From: Sphingomonas trueperi
GTDB lineage: Bacteria > Pseudomonadota > Alphaproteobacteria > Sphingomonadales > Sphingomonadaceae
Reading direction: 5' to 3'
DNA: 64,000 nucleotides
Assembly (NCBI RefSeq): GCF_011927635.1
Contig: NZ_JAATJB010000013.1
Location: 62,001 to 126,000 of the forward strand
Position numbers and translations under genes: made by a program. A model generated the notes under the pieces. The model was given only the letters and a program-made list of their open reading frames with translations, ran no database searches and had not been told where the DNA came from. Positions 8,089 through 16,378 of this stretch are shown here, piece by piece. Within the stretch, counting starts at the first letter, position 1. The number at the start of each line of letters is the position of its first letter.

Positions 8089-10182
8089 CTAGTCGCAACA
8101 GTACGTTTTCGCTCCGCGCGGGCTGGGAAAGTTCACCACAGCGCGCAGATCTGCATCGCCTCGATTTCGAGGTTCGCCAACCGGCCCGGCATCCTCATAT
8201 GCAGCCACGCTGCGTTCTGGTCGCCCGGGCGAGATGGTGGATTTCAAGTCGAGGACAGAAGCACGCGAATTGGTGTGCGAGCCGTCGCCGTTGATGTCCT
8301 GCCAGATGGCCTCACGGGCCGCGGCCGTTCGCTTCGCGCGATCGGCATGCGTTCCAGCGAGGGCTTCCACCCCTTTGTTCTCGTAGAGCTGCAAGTGAAT
8401 GGCGCTGTTGATCAGAGCGAGATGCGTGAACGCTTGGGGGAAATTACCGAGGAACGCACCGTCGTGTGGACAGACCTCTTCCGCATACAGGCCGAGATCA
8501 TTGCCCTTAGTTAGGAGGCTCTCGAACAACGAGCGCGCTTCCACCGCTCTATTCAGCGCAAGGAGTGCATCAACTAGCCAAAAGCTGCAGATGAGAAAAG
8601 CGCCTTCGCCGCCAGGAACCCCATCAGGGGTCCGGTAGCGCCGGACGTAGTCGCCCTCGCGTAGCCGCCTCTCCACGGCATCCACCGTGCGGGCTAAAAG
8701 GTCGGGCGGAACCGGGAGATCGAGCAGCGGGGCCAGCAAGAGTGCGGCGTCTGGCTCCCGGAACCCAAAAGCCTGCGTAAAGTAGCCGCCCTCAGGGTCG
8801 ATGCCGGGGCCCAGGACCGCCTGAAGCACGGCCTCCCGCTCGGTTTCCCAGACCGGATTTGGCCCCAGGAGACGGATCGCTCGGTCGAGGGCAACCCATG
8901 CCATGAGCTTACCGTGAACATGATGCCGCGGTTCGCCGCGCATCTCCCAAATACCCTGATCGGGCTCCCGCCAGTGGACTGCTATATAGTCGGCGGCGCC
9001 GCGCAGAATTTGCGTCAGCGTCGTGTCGAGAGGCTCACCAAGCGCATGATACAGAAGTGCCCAGTCGGCAAGTTCGCCGTAGATATCGGCTTGCTTTTGG
9101 CGGTAGGCGGCATTGCCGATGCGGACCGGCCGGCTGCCGTCATACCCATCGAGATGGTCCAGCCTTTGTTCGCGGAGCTCCGTCTCACCGCGAATACCAT
9201 AGAGGATTTGCAGTTCAGGTAATGTCTGCACGCAGCAAAGGCGTAGGAATTGGCAATAGCGGCGGGCTTCACCGCTGTAACCAAGCGCCGCGAATGCTTG
9301 GAGCACGAAGGCCGAGTCTCGAAGCCAGCTAAAACGGTAATCCCAATTCCGTTGGCCGCCCGGCTCCTCGGGCAGGGACGTGGTAGGCGCGGCGACTATG
9401 GCCCCCGTCGGGGCAAAGGTGAGCAGCTTCAGGGTTAGCGCGCTGCGCCGCACCGCCCCGCCATACGGGCCTTTATATTGGCAGCGGCCGCACCACTCTT
9501 GCCAGAAAGCGCTCGTGATCTGCAGTAGTCGAGCGGCCTGACCGGCCGGGGCTGCGGTCGCGGCCGATACGGGCGCAAGCACGAAGGCAAGCCGTTCCCC
9601 AGCGGCGACTTCGATCGCTTCGTTGGCGGCCGTGACGCCCTCGGGCGCACCTCCGCACATGTAAAGGGCGACGGCACCGAATGCGCAATCACTCTGAGGC
9701 AGCTCGTCCAAGGCGGCGCCGTCGAAGGAGGCTTTTGCCGGACGATACTGGACCCGTATCGTCATGCGGCCCGCCACACCTTCCACAATGCGCACCAGCC
9801 AGCCCGGAGCGGACAGGGTGACATAGTCGTCGCTCGTCGCAGCAGGCGCGCGGCCAACCGGCACAAAGTCAGTCACCGCAACTCGGCCGCCGCGCGCCGT
9901 CCAAACTGAGCGCAAAATGTTTGTATCGGGAAGGTAGGCCCGCTCCACCTCGGCATCATCTTCGGGACAGATTTCAAAGACCGGGGCCTTTTCAGCGTCC
10001 AGAAGGCGCCAAAGGACTGGCTCGGCGTCGAAGCGCTCTGGGCACCACCAGTCGATCCCGCCGTCCCGGGCGACTAATGCTGCGCCATGACAGTCGCCGA
10101 TGAGTGCGTAATCTCGGATAGGAACGTAGGAACGCCGGCTCGACGCGGCCAAGGGTTCGGCGAATATGTGTGGTGTCAACAC
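8089..10182 (-). CDS. Glycoside hydrolase family 15 (glucoamylase/trehalase-like)
   Basis: A 697-residue protein. The N-terminal domain begins YVPIRDYALIGDCHGAALVA and GGIDWWCPERFDAEP, typical of the bacterial GH15 group that includes trehalases and isomaltose-type glucoamylases. The (alpha/alpha)6 catalytic domain shows NWDYRFSWLRDSAFVLQAF and, near residue 600, YAEEVCPHDGAFLGNFPQAF, the two family hallmarks that carry the catalytic acids. There is no signal peptide, so it is probably cytoplasmic. The last 70 residues after LHLQLYENK are low in similarity and may be extended by a lost stop. It ends two bases from the SDR gene and is likely co-transcribed with it. Confidence 0.87.
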   Translation of the reverse strand: MLTPHIFAEPLAASSRRSYVPIRDYALIGDCHGAALVARDGGIDWWCPERFDAEPVLWRLLDAEKAPVFEICPEDDAEVERAYLPDTNILRSVWTARGGRVAVTDFVPVGRAPAATSDDYVTLSAPGWLVRIVEGVAGRMTIRVQYRPAKASFDGAALDELPQSDCAFGAVALYMCGGAPEGVTAANEAIEVAAGERLAFVLAPVSAATAAPAGQAARLLQITSAFWQEWCGRCQYKGPYGGAVRRSALTLKLLTFAPTGAIVAAPTTSLPEEPGGQRNWDYRFSWLRDSAFVLQAFAALGYSGEARRYCQFLRLCCVQTLPELQILYGIRGETELREQRLDHLDGYDGSRPVRIGNAAYRQKQADIYGELADWALLYHALGEPLDTTLTQILRGAADYIAVHWREPDQGIWEMRGEPRHHVHGKLMAWVALDRAIRLLGPNPVWETEREAVLQAVLGPGIDPEGGYFTQAFGFREPDAALLLAPLLDLPVPPDLLARTVDAVERRLREGDYVRRYRTPDGVPGGEGAFLICSFWLVDALLALNRAVEARSLFESLLTKGNDLGLYAEEVCPHDGAFLGNFPQAFTHLALINSAIHLQLYENKGVEALAGTHADRAKRTAAAREAIWQDINGDGSHTNSRASVLDLKSTISPGRPERSVAAYEDAGPVGEPRNRGDADLRAVVNFPSPRGAKTYCCD

Positions 10183-10184
10183 GG

Positions 10185-10991
10185 TTAGCCGCCCTCCCGA
10201 AAGGCGGGATACAGCACCATCCCGCCATCCACGAAAAGGGTTGTGCCCACGACATAATCGGAGTCATCGGAAGCCAGCCACACCGCGGCCTTGGCCACAT
10301 CTTCTGGCTCGCCAATCCGGCCGTAAGGAATGAGTTTGAGCAGTTTCTCCCTCGCTGCCTCGGTTTCCCATGCCTTCTTGTTGATGGCCGTCTTGATCGC
10401 ACCTGGCGCGATCGCATTCACCCGGATCTTTTCCGCCGCTAGTTCCTGCGCCATTGTCTCCATGAGCAGTTTCAGTCCGCCTTTCGCAGCGGCGTAGCTG
10501 GCATGTCCACTCCAAGGTATTGTTTGGTGGACGGAATTAGTGAAAATGATCTTGCCAAGCGCGGGTGAGCGGTCGGGACGAAGCCCCTGTTTACGAAACC
10601 GCCTGACGGCCTCCTGCGCGCAAAGGAATTGGCCCGTCAGGTTGACGTCGATAACCATGCGCCAGTCATCCAAGGTCAGCTCTGTAAACGGGGCGTCCCG
10701 CTGAATACCAGCATTGGCGACAACGACATCAAGGCCGCCGAACTGGTTCGCCGCCGCATCGAATAACCGGCTGCAATCCTCAGAAATCGACATGTCTCCC
10801 TGAATCGCTATCGCGCTGCCTCCGCATGTATTTATCTCTTCAACTACTCGCTCGGCGCCTTCGCGGTCCGATCTATAGTTGACGAGAACCAACGCGCCCG
10901 CCTGGGCGAAGGCCCGGGCGATCGCTTCGCCGATGCCCGAACTAGCGCCCGTTACGAATGCCCGGCAGTCCTGAAGTGCTCGGTCTCTCAT
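10185..10991 (-). CDS. Short-chain dehydrogenase, glucose 1-dehydrogenase type
   Basis: A 268-residue classical SDR. It has the cofactor motif TGASSGIG at residues 14-21, NAG at the end of strand 4, a catalytic Ser region (FTNSVHQTIPWSGH) followed by YAAAK, and a C-terminal VDGGMVLYP. These features fit the glucose 1-dehydrogenase subgroup. With the GH15 hydrolase directly downstream, the pair could release and then oxidise glucose. That pathway is inferred from proximity only. Start ATG 10991. Confidence 0.85.
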   Translation of the reverse strand: MRDRALQDCRAFVTGASSGIGEAIARAFAQAGALVLVNYRSDREGAERVVEEINTCGGSAIAIQGDMSISEDCSRLFDAAANQFGGLDVVVANAGIQRDAPFTELTLDDWRMVIDVNLTGQFLCAQEAVRRFRKQGLRPDRSPALGKIIFTNSVHQTIPWSGHASYAAAKGGLKLLMETMAQELAAEKIRVNAIAPGAIKTAINKKAWETEAAREKLLKLIPYGRIGEPEDVAKAAVWLASDDSDYVVGTTLFVDGGMVLYPAFREGG

Positions 10992-11031
10992 ACATGTTCC
11001 TCACTGAGGATGACGCGGCTCGCCGGCGCGG

Positions 11032-11190
11032 TCAGCCAACGCGTAGAAACTCTTCGGCTGCGGCAGCCAATGCGGCGCTGTAGGCCAGATGGCCAAGCAA
11101 ACTTCGCATGTGCGTTGCGGCCGGGTACTCTCGGTTCGGTGCCCTAAGCCGAGCTCCGGCGTCACGGGCTCGTTCCGGGATGACCGACAT
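11032..11190 (-). CDS. Small ORF, 52 residues, unknown
   Basis: An ATG at 11190 opens a 52-codon frame (MSVIPERARDAGARLRAP to EEFLRVG) that overlaps the 3' end of the preceding gene by 29 bases. It ends in an Ala-rich amphipathic helix. The overlap would allow translational coupling. No ribosome-binding site is obvious and no family is recognised, so it could be chance. Confidence 0.3.
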   Translation of the reverse strand: MSVIPERARDAGARLRAPNREYPAATHMRSLLGHLAYSAALAAAAEEFLRVG

Positions 11191-11755
11191 GGTGGTTGCC
11201 GACGATAGGAAGGGGTTTCAGGTGGCCGCTTTCTAGAGCCATCTCATATATCGCCACGTGCCAGCGATTGGCTCTATGATAGTTGCGAATGAAGGCGTCG
11301 CGCACATCGGTGCGCTGGCTCATGATCGCGAAGTTGTCCCACAGCGTCATGAATCCACGGATGGCGAACCATTGCGCGATCACGATGGCGCGGTCGTTGA
11401 TGGCGTTCATGTCGACTTCGCGAATATCATCCGGACCCTTCGTTTCCTCCATGGGAGCGGGCAGCGCGTAGCCGCCATCGTCAAGAATCTTCTTCATCTC
11501 CTGGATGTTCGGATTGCAGACGTCCTCAAGATAAATCTTGATAGACTCTTTGATCTTCGCATCCTTGGCCGACCCGAGGTAAAGATTGCATTGGCCCATG
11601 CACACGAACTCGCGAAGGTATCCCTCGGTCACCGCCACATATTCGCTGGCCGAGAGCGTCTGGCGCTGGCTCCGGGCCTGCTCGTAGTAGCGTTCGGCGT
11701 ATCCGCTATAGGACGTCTTCCCTTCGGGGCGACCAATCTCGACCTGCTGAGCCAT
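11162..11755 (-). CDS. Helical protein, possibly DUF3231-like
   Basis: A 197-residue soluble protein, mainly helical. The stretch YLREFVCMGQCNLYLGSAKD then IKIYLEDVCNPNIQEMKKIL resembles the helix-pair pattern of DUF3231/ferritin-like proteins, and IAQWFAIRGFMTLWDNFAIM forms a second helical part. I am unsure of the family. Cysteines in CMGQC and DVCN could bind metal. It sits between a mercury-transporter-like gene and the SDR/GH15 pair, all on the minus strand. It starts 21 bases after the stop of the transporter-like gene, with AGGAAG before the ATG. Confidence 0.5.
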   Translation of the reverse strand: MAQQVEIGRPEGKTSYSGYAERYYEQARSQRQTLSASEYVAVTEGYLREFVCMGQCNLYLGSAKDAKIKESIKIYLEDVCNPNIQEMKKILDDGGYALPAPMEETKGPDDIREVDMNAINDRAIVIAQWFAIRGFMTLWDNFAIMSQRTDVRDAFIRNYHRANRWHVAIYEMALESGHLKPLPIVGNHHVGHPGTSP

Positions 11756-11775
11756 GACAGCTTCCTTTCATCCAG

Positions 11776-12024
11776 TTAAATTTTCGGGTTAATGACGCGG
11801 CGGCCCTCATTGCGGGGACAGGAGGCACAGCCGCGTTTGAAGTACCAGACGAAGCCGACTATTCCGAGTAGGGCTAGAACTCCAGCGGCTACCGGCCAGT
11901 AAGGTGTTATAAACGCGAGTGATACGCCGGAGAGCAGCAACAAAGGCAGCCCACAGCAGATGAAATGCAAGACCGCGAAAACCATTATCTTCCCGCCTGA
12001 ATTGCTTTGTGTGCTCATGGGCAT
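11776..12024 (-). CDS. Mercury transporter-like small membrane protein
   Basis: An 82-residue protein with two hydrophobic helices. The first contains ICCGLPLLLLSG, the vicinal cysteine pair that hands Hg(II) across the membrane in MerT/MerF/MerC types. The second helix is followed by the cytoplasmic tail KRGCASCPRNEG with a CxxC pair. The pattern fits a MerF-like or related heavy-metal importer. Two in-frame ATGs at 12024 and 12018 are possible; neither has a clear Shine-Dalgarno site. A MerR-type dyad lies about 85 bases upstream. Confidence 0.65.
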   Translation of the reverse strand: MPMSTQSNSGGKIMVFAVLHFICCGLPLLLLSGVSLAFITPYWPVAAGVLALLGIVGFVWYFKRGCASCPRNEGRRVINPKI

Positions 12025-12106
12025 GATTTCGACCAGTCCGCTTGAGGATATGCTATGCTTGCCCGGCTCAAGGAGATGGCCGTAGCTACCATAAAATTGG
12101 AAACAC

Positions 12107-12125
12107 ACCTGTAGCGGGTACAGGT
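12107..12125 (-). promoter_or_regulatory. MerR-type operator dyad
   Basis: ACCTGTA-GCGGG-TACAGGT is a perfect 7-5-7 inverted repeat of the same class as the other MerR boxes here. It precedes the small transporter-like gene at 11776-12024. A -35 like TGGAAC abuts it, but I see no good -10 at 19 bp, so promoter strength is uncertain. Confidence 0.5.
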
Positions 12126-12340
12126 TCCACGCGCCTGAGACTTTTTTGATGCCGAAAGACTGAACTGGCGAGCTCAGCGTTCCCGCGGAGAAATTTAACC
12201 CGCAGCCACGCTCAGCAGGCCAGATGGAATGGCGGCTCATACGTCACAGGGGACCAGGCACGAGCTGCTCCCGTTTGGGCCGCACGCACGGTCACTAAGC
12301 TGTCCCATCGGGTGAAGACTGTACAGCGAGGTATGGCGCC

Positions 12341-12817
12341 TTAGCTATGGCCACGGGGACTTCTCGCCGCTTTTGTCCGTGGCTTTGCCGATCTGGCCGT
12401 AGGTTCGCGGAACAAGGTCTCGATGAGCGGGCATTCCGGCTGCGTGCCGTCTCCGCATTGAACGACGACGTTTTTGAGCACGCCCTCCATGCGCTTCAAA
12501 TCGGCGATCTTCGTCCGCACGTCCTGAAGGTGGGTGGCTGCTACGTTGCTAGCTTCGGCGCATGGTCGGTCGCGCTCTTCGGCCAACCGCAGAAGCTCAC
12601 GGATCTCTTCCAGGGAAAAGCCAAGTTCGCGAGCTCGCATAACGAAGCGAAGGCGCCGTTCGTGCGTCGAGCTGTAGGCACGATGGCCACCCGAGGTGCG
12701 CGGCGGCTCTGGCAAGAGGCCAATCTTTTCGTAGTAGCGCACGGTCTCAATATTGCAGCCCGTCCGTTCGGCAAGCTCTCCCCTCTGGAGGCTTTTTACT
12801 GCTGCGTGACCGCTCAT
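12341..12817 (-). CDS. merR: MerR mercury-responsive regulator
   Basis: A 158-residue MerR-family activator/repressor. The winged helix-turn-helix reads LAERTGCNIETVRYYEKIGL then HRAYSSTHERRLRFV. A dimerisation helix follows, and the mercury-binding triad is present: Cys86 (RPCAEAS), Cys121 (VVQCGDG) and Cys129 (PECPLIE), spaced as in known MerR. The ATG at 12817 has AAGGA six bases before it; the frame extends six codons upstream to a weaker start. It is divergent from a MerR promoter that serves the decayed merT at 12.9 kb. It is the only merR seen, so it likely also controls the intact mer operon at 18.5 kb in trans. Confidence 0.92.
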   Translation of the reverse strand: MSGHAAVKSLQRGELAERTGCNIETVRYYEKIGLLPEPPRTSGGHRAYSSTHERRLRFVMRARELGFSLEEIRELLRLAEERDRPCAEASNVAATHLQDVRTKIADLKRMEGVLKNVVVQCGDGTQPECPLIETLFREPTARSAKPRTKAARSPRGHS

Positions 12818-12829
12818 CGAATTTCCTTC

Positions 12830-12860
12830 TTGCACCTGTAGTGACTACAGCCCGTATCAT
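12830..12860 (+). promoter_or_regulatory. MerR promoter with 19-bp spacer
   Basis: TTGCAC (12830-12835) and TATCAT (12855-12860) are separated by 19 bp that hold the perfect dyad CTGTAG-TGA-CTACAG. This is the classic PmerT architecture, placed divergently from merR and upstream of a decayed merT. Confidence 0.85.
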
Positions 12861-12904
12861 ACGATTCGAATCGAATTTCGGCAACGGGAGTAAGGTCTGA
12901 CTTG

Positions 12905-13205
12905 ATGAATGCATCGCACCCCGCACCGGCGGCGACAACGGCTGCCACCGCGGATTTGCACGCGTCGCAACACGTCGCTGTGGAGCGGCGGCGCTTGGTT
13001 GCCGTCGGCGGTATTCCTCGGTGCGGTGGCCACCTCGTCCTGCGGCATCGGATTGCAGATCACCTTCAGCCACGGCATCGGAGCGATGCCGTGGATCGCG
13101 AACCTGACGGCGCTCGCGCCCTACAAGCCGCTGTTAGTGGCAGGAACGGCGGCTTTCCTCGAATACCACTTCTACCTTGGTCTGCTGGAAGCTCAGCGGG
13201 CTTGA
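12905..13205 (+). pseudogene. merT: Decayed merT
   Basis: Parts of MerT are readable in two frames. The first frame gives the N-terminus from an ATG at 12905 to VAVGGI. After a frameshift near 13014 the next frame gives FLGAVATSSCGIGLQ, IANLTALAPYKPLLVAGT. The last part matches the intact MerT at 18.5 kb. The vicinal Cys pair is reduced to a single Cys and the third helix is lost. With its promoter and merR still in place, this is the stump of a second, older mer operon. Confidence 0.75.
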
Positions 13206-13347
13206 GTCGAAGAAGAAGCTTGCGCGCGGCCTCTCCCCGACGGCGTCGTGAAGTTTAAGCCGGGCTCAACGCCACTCAAACCCAAGGCGACGGCGCGTTT
13301 CAGCCGCGCGGCGCGGCCCGACCACTGATCATGGGGGAGATTTGAAT

Positions 13348-14169
13348 ATGGCCGCCGTTACTGCCAATTTCGACGGCTCTATTTTCGATGGCTTTCGACA
13401 GGGTCGAAAGTCCAGGGGCTTCTGGCTGCCGCGCATCCTGGCGCTTGCGGCGTGCGTGATCGGGCCTCTTCCCTTGATCCTTGACCTGAAATGGGGGGTG
13501 CCGATGTCGACCATCGGACCCATCTTCTGGCTGGCGTCGATCCTGCTCACCATCGCCTCCGTCGCACTGGCCAGACGGACCGGTTACCAACGCTTCGTCC
13601 GGACAGTCATCGTGGCTCTTCTGGCGGGCTATATGGCAACCGCCACCTACGACGCCAGCAGGGTGGCGGGGATGAGCGCCGGCGTCATCGCCATGGACGA
13701 GGCGCTCGACTTTGGGCGGCGCCTCACAGGGCAAGTTGCGCCCGGGGGCCATGGGTCCATGCATGCCGACGAATACGGGACCAGTCCCATGCGCGAGCAA
13801 GCCGCGCCGCCTGTTTCGAGCCCGACTGATCCACACGGCTCGGCAGCTCCGCACGAGGACCATCAACCAGGGGCGGGGCCCACCGCAGAGCATAAGCGGG
13901 TTTCCTCTCTTAGCCGAGGAGCGACCGTCGCCCTGGGCTACGCTTGGCATTATTGGAGCGGGATCATGTTCAGCCTCTCGTTCCTGATGCTGTTTGGCGG
14001 ACGGGGATGGAAATGGGCGACACCCTACCTCGTGCTGGTGATTTATCCCGGCATGGTCTTCGCAATGGGGTCCCACACCGTTGCGAATTTCATCTGGGAA
14101 GCCGTCGGACACGCGGGCTTCGGTCTTACCTTAGGCATTGTAAGCAGTGCGCTCCTGAGCCGGGGATGA
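13348..14169 (+). CDS. Six-helix membrane protein with His-rich loop, sigma operon
   Basis: A 273-residue integral membrane protein. Four hydrophobic helices lie in residues 27-115. A long hydrophilic loop (about 125-185) follows and is rich in His, Met and acidic residues (GGHGSMHADE, DPHGSAAPHEDHQ). More helices follow in the C-terminal part (YAWHYWSGIMFSLSFLML). The His/Met loop suggests metal contact. I do not recognise the family. The ATG at 13348 has GGGGGAG upstream. The stop overlaps the sigma-factor start (ATGA), so the three genes to 15360 form one operon and this protein may take part in sensing. Confidence 0.7.
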   Translation: MAAVTANFDGSIFDGFRQGRKSRGFWLPRILALAACVIGPLPLILDLKWGVPMSTIGPIFWLASILLTIASVALARRTGYQRFVRTVIVALLAGYMATATYDASRVAGMSAGVIAMDEALDFGRRLTGQVAPGGHGSMHADEYGTSPMREQAAPPVSSPTDPHGSAAPHEDHQPGAGPTAEHKRVSSLSRGATVALGYAWHYWSGIMFSLSFLMLFGGRGWKWATPYLVLVIYPGMVFAMGSHTVANFIWEAVGHAGFGLTLGIVSSALLSRG

Positions 14170-14732
14170 AACGTCAGGAAGGTGCCCTCAGGCTGATGAT
14201 GGAACAAGCCCAGCTCGGAGATGCGACGGCTTACCGAACTCTCCTGGAACAGCTGAGCTCGCTGCTTCGCGCCTATATGAGGAGCAAGCTGACCCAAATG
14301 GGACGGAACGTCGCCGATGCTGAGGACGTCGTCCAGGAAGTGCTATTGGCGGTGCACACCCGACGAGATACCTATGATCCCTCCGAGCCCTTCACGCCGT
14401 GGCTGTACGCGATCGCACGCTACAAGCTTATCGACCATCTCCGCCGGAGCAAGATGGCTCATGCCGAGGGGCCGCTCGACGCGGCCGAGGCAATGTCGGA
14501 CGGGTTCGATCATACGGCGGTGGAGTCCGGAATCGATATGGAAAAACTGCTTGCGACGATTCCCCAACATAGCCAGCGTGTCATTCGCGACGTCAAACTC
14601 GACGGACGAAGCGTCGCCGAAGCCGCCGCTCGTGAAGGCATTACTGAGGCGGCCGCGAAAGTCCGGATCCATCGGGGACTCAAGGCGATGACTGTTGCCA
14701 TCGGCGGGAGGTTGTGGCGTGAAGACCGCTGA
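14166..14732 (+). CDS. ECF RNA polymerase sigma factor, SigF/NrsF class
   Basis: A 188-residue ECF sigma factor. Region 2 shows DAEDVVQEVLLAVHTRRDTYDP and FTPWLYAIARYKLIDHLRR. Region 4 shows DGRSVAEAAAREGITEAAAKVRIHRG. It starts at 14166 with a four-base overlap (ATGA) with the membrane-protein gene. The next gene encodes an NrsF-type anti-sigma factor, the pairing known from Caulobacter SigF, which responds to metal stress. Three copies of GTAACC-N16-CGAA, the promoter described for Caulobacter SigF, occur within the next 4 kb, so the regulon can be predicted locally. Confidence 0.92.
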   Translation: MKRQEGALRLMMEQAQLGDATAYRTLLEQLSSLLRAYMRSKLTQMGRNVADAEDVVQEVLLAVHTRRDTYDPSEPFTPWLYAIARYKLIDHLRRSKMAHAEGPLDAAEAMSDGFDHTAVESGIDMEKLLATIPQHSQRVIRDVKLDGRSVAEAAAREGITEAAAKVRIHRGLKAMTVAIGGRLWREDR

Positions 14733-15360
14733 TCTGATCAACCGGTTGACGGTCGATCTCAAACCCGTTGACTATCGTCGCGCCTCACGCGCCTTAGGCC
14801 TCGCATTCGCAGCGGGAAGCCTAGCGGCTGTCGCCGCGATCTGCCTGACACTCGGCCTGCGGCCCGACCTTCGAGAACCCCACGCTCTTGGCTTTCTCTT
14901 GCTGAAGCTTGTATTTGCGGCTGGAGTGGCGGCCACCGCCTTCCTGTTGTTGCTCCGGTTCGCCAGGCCGGGGCAAGCACGACGGTCGTCGAACCTTGTG
15001 GCGGCGCTACCTTTCGTCGGAATCGTGTTGCTGGCGGCGCTGGACCTTTACGTAACACCTGGCGCACAATGGGCAGCTTTGATTGCTGGTCATGCGTGGC
15101 CGAAGTGCCTGGTGATCATCCCGGTTATGGCCGCGGTGCCCTACGCCTTGATGGTGCTGGCGCTGCGCTGGGGGGCGCCCACAGATCTCTGGCGCACGGG
15201 CGCACTCGCAGGGCTGCTAGCCGGGGGCGTCAGCGCTAGCGCCTATGCCCTCGCTTGCGGCGACGATTCTCTGCCCTTCGTCGCCTGCTGGTACAGCAGC
15301 GCCATCCTGATGTGCGGCTTGATCGGCGGCATGCTCGGACAACGGCTTCTGCGCTGGTAG
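14719..15360 (+). CDS. nrsF: NrsF (DUF1109) membrane anti-sigma factor
   Basis: A 213-residue protein starting at GTG 14719 inside the end of the sigma gene. The N-terminus TADLINRLTVDLKPV is cytoplasmic, then six hydrophobic helices follow, the DUF1109 layout. Cysteines in the last loop and helix (YALACGDDSLPFVACWYSS) fall where NrsF uses conserved periplasmic cysteines to sense metals. It should hold the ECF sigma at the membrane until metal stress. The 14-base overlap supports translational coupling. Confidence 0.88.
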   Translation: MKTADLINRLTVDLKPVDYRRASRALGLAFAAGSLAAVAAICLTLGLRPDLREPHALGFLLLKLVFAAGVAATAFLLLLRFARPGQARRSSNLVAALPFVGIVLLAALDLYVTPGAQWAALIAGHAWPKCLVIIPVMAAVPYALMVLALRWGAPTDLWRTGALAGLLAGGVSASAYALACGDDSLPFVACWYSSAILMCGLIGGMLGQRLLRW

Positions 15361-15365
15361 TTCAT

Positions 15366-15386
15366 CGCGAGGTTTCTGTCCTCGCG
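15366..15386 (+). terminator. Hairpin after nrsF
   Basis: CGCGAGG-TTTCTGT-CCTCGCG starts five bases after the nrsF stop and ends before the first ECF promoter repeat. It lacks a T tract, so it may only slow or process the transcript. Confidence 0.4.
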
Positions 15387-15427
15387 GAGAAATCGCCTGC
15401 ACCTTCCGGTCGAAACCGACATTCGAT

Positions 15428-15453
15428 GTAACCGATCGAGCCGCGCTTGCGAA
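15428..15453 (+). promoter_or_regulatory. ECF (SigF-like) promoter 1, before CDPS gene
   Basis: GTAACC at 15428-15433, 16 bp, then CGAA at 15450-15453. It lies within a repeat (15419-15475) that recurs at 16370 and 18377. The CDPS start is 54 bases downstream. The match to the GTAACC-N16-CGAA motif of Caulobacter SigF is exact. Confidence 0.75.
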
Positions 15454-15506
15454 CTTATGTTCGTATGGGCGCCTGTCGGAGGCGCTTGGAGACATCTGGA
15501 ATTTGC

Positions 15507-16181
15507 ATGCTCGCCAATCCCGTAACTTTGCGTTGTTCCGAGCTGTTTGACAGCCGAACCCATGCTGTCATCGGCATCAGCCCCTTCAACAGCTACTTCT
15601 CAGAGATGCGGATTTCTGAGCTTGCCCGGTGGGCGCGCCGAAACTTTACAGGCTTTCACTTCTATGTGCCTGACAGACCCGCTGCGCTCACGCTCGAGGC
15701 GCTAGGGTATTCTCCCGCACGCGCGGAGAAGAAGTCGCGACGACAAGCGAATTACCTCGAGAACAAGATCGCTCGCGCGCTTTCGACCGTAGAAGCAGAA
15801 GACGAGCTCAGCACCATATTGCTGAACGGTCGCGTTCTCGATGAACATCGCAACTATTCAGCCGGGCACGCTCGTTATCAAGACCTCTTCGCCTCCGATC
15901 CCGAGTTCCGAGAAGGTTGTCTTGAGAGTGCAGCATGGGTGCTTGAGAAGCACCCAGATCGAAAGGGCCCCTTGACGCCCACAGCGATTGAGATGGGCGC
16001 CCGCTACTTCCTCGCCGAAGTGCCATTCTTTCTGGACACGCCGTGTATTTTGGGCGTGCAGCATTCGGTGTTTTGTTACCATCAGTGCCCCGCTTTTCTG
16101 CGCAAGCTACTTGAGACACAACGGGGAGCGATAGCCAGCCCTAACCAGGGCTTTATCGAGGTCACCCCAGTGTCCGGCTAG
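15507..16181 (+). CDS. tRNA-dependent cyclodipeptide synthase (NYH type)
   Basis: CDPSs take two aminoacyl-tRNAs and make a cyclic dipeptide (diketopiperazine). The 224-residue protein has the normal family length and all AlbC-type residues at the right spacing: nucleophile Ser25 in GISPFNSYFS, Asn28, Tyr167 and Glu171 in RYFLAEVPFF, Tyr191 and His192 in VFCYHQCP (AlbC S37, N40, Y178, E182, Y202, H203). Asn/Tyr/His places it in the NYH subfamily. A basic helix (AEKKSRRQANYLENKIARAL) fits tRNA binding. The ATG at 15507 avoids overlap with the promoter; the ribosome-binding site is weak. No oxidase, P450 or methyltransferase is adjacent, so the bare cyclic dipeptide or an exported form may be the product. 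The substrates cannot be read from the sequence. Confidence 0.88.
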   Translation: MLANPVTLRCSELFDSRTHAVIGISPFNSYFSEMRISELARWARRNFTGFHFYVPDRPAALTLEALGYSPARAEKKSRRQANYLENKIARALSTVEAEDELSTILLNGRVLDEHRNYSAGHARYQDLFASDPEFREGCLESAAWVLEKHPDRKGPLTPTAIEMGARYFLAEVPFFLDTPCILGVQHSVFCYHQCPAFLRKLLETQRGAIASPNQGFIEVTPVSG

Positions 16182-16378
16182 CGCCATGGGACGTGTTCGA
16201 AATTCACTGAGTGAGGCGGGCCGCAGAGAGTCGCCTGTCTTGCTCAGGCGGACCACCGTTGGGCAGCGCCATCCTGCTGCGCGGTGGCATCGCGCCATGC
16301 TCGAGCGGCGGCTTCGTCGCTGGCGGTCGGCGGCTCAAGATCTCACGCTCAAGTTCGCGCGACCCAATCACATTCGAT
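16182..16378. other. Spacer without recognised gene
   Basis: Between the CDPS stop and the next gene at 16526 lie 344 bases. I see no convincing coding frame in them. The right part holds ECF promoter repeat 2 (16370-16425). Confidence 0.5.
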
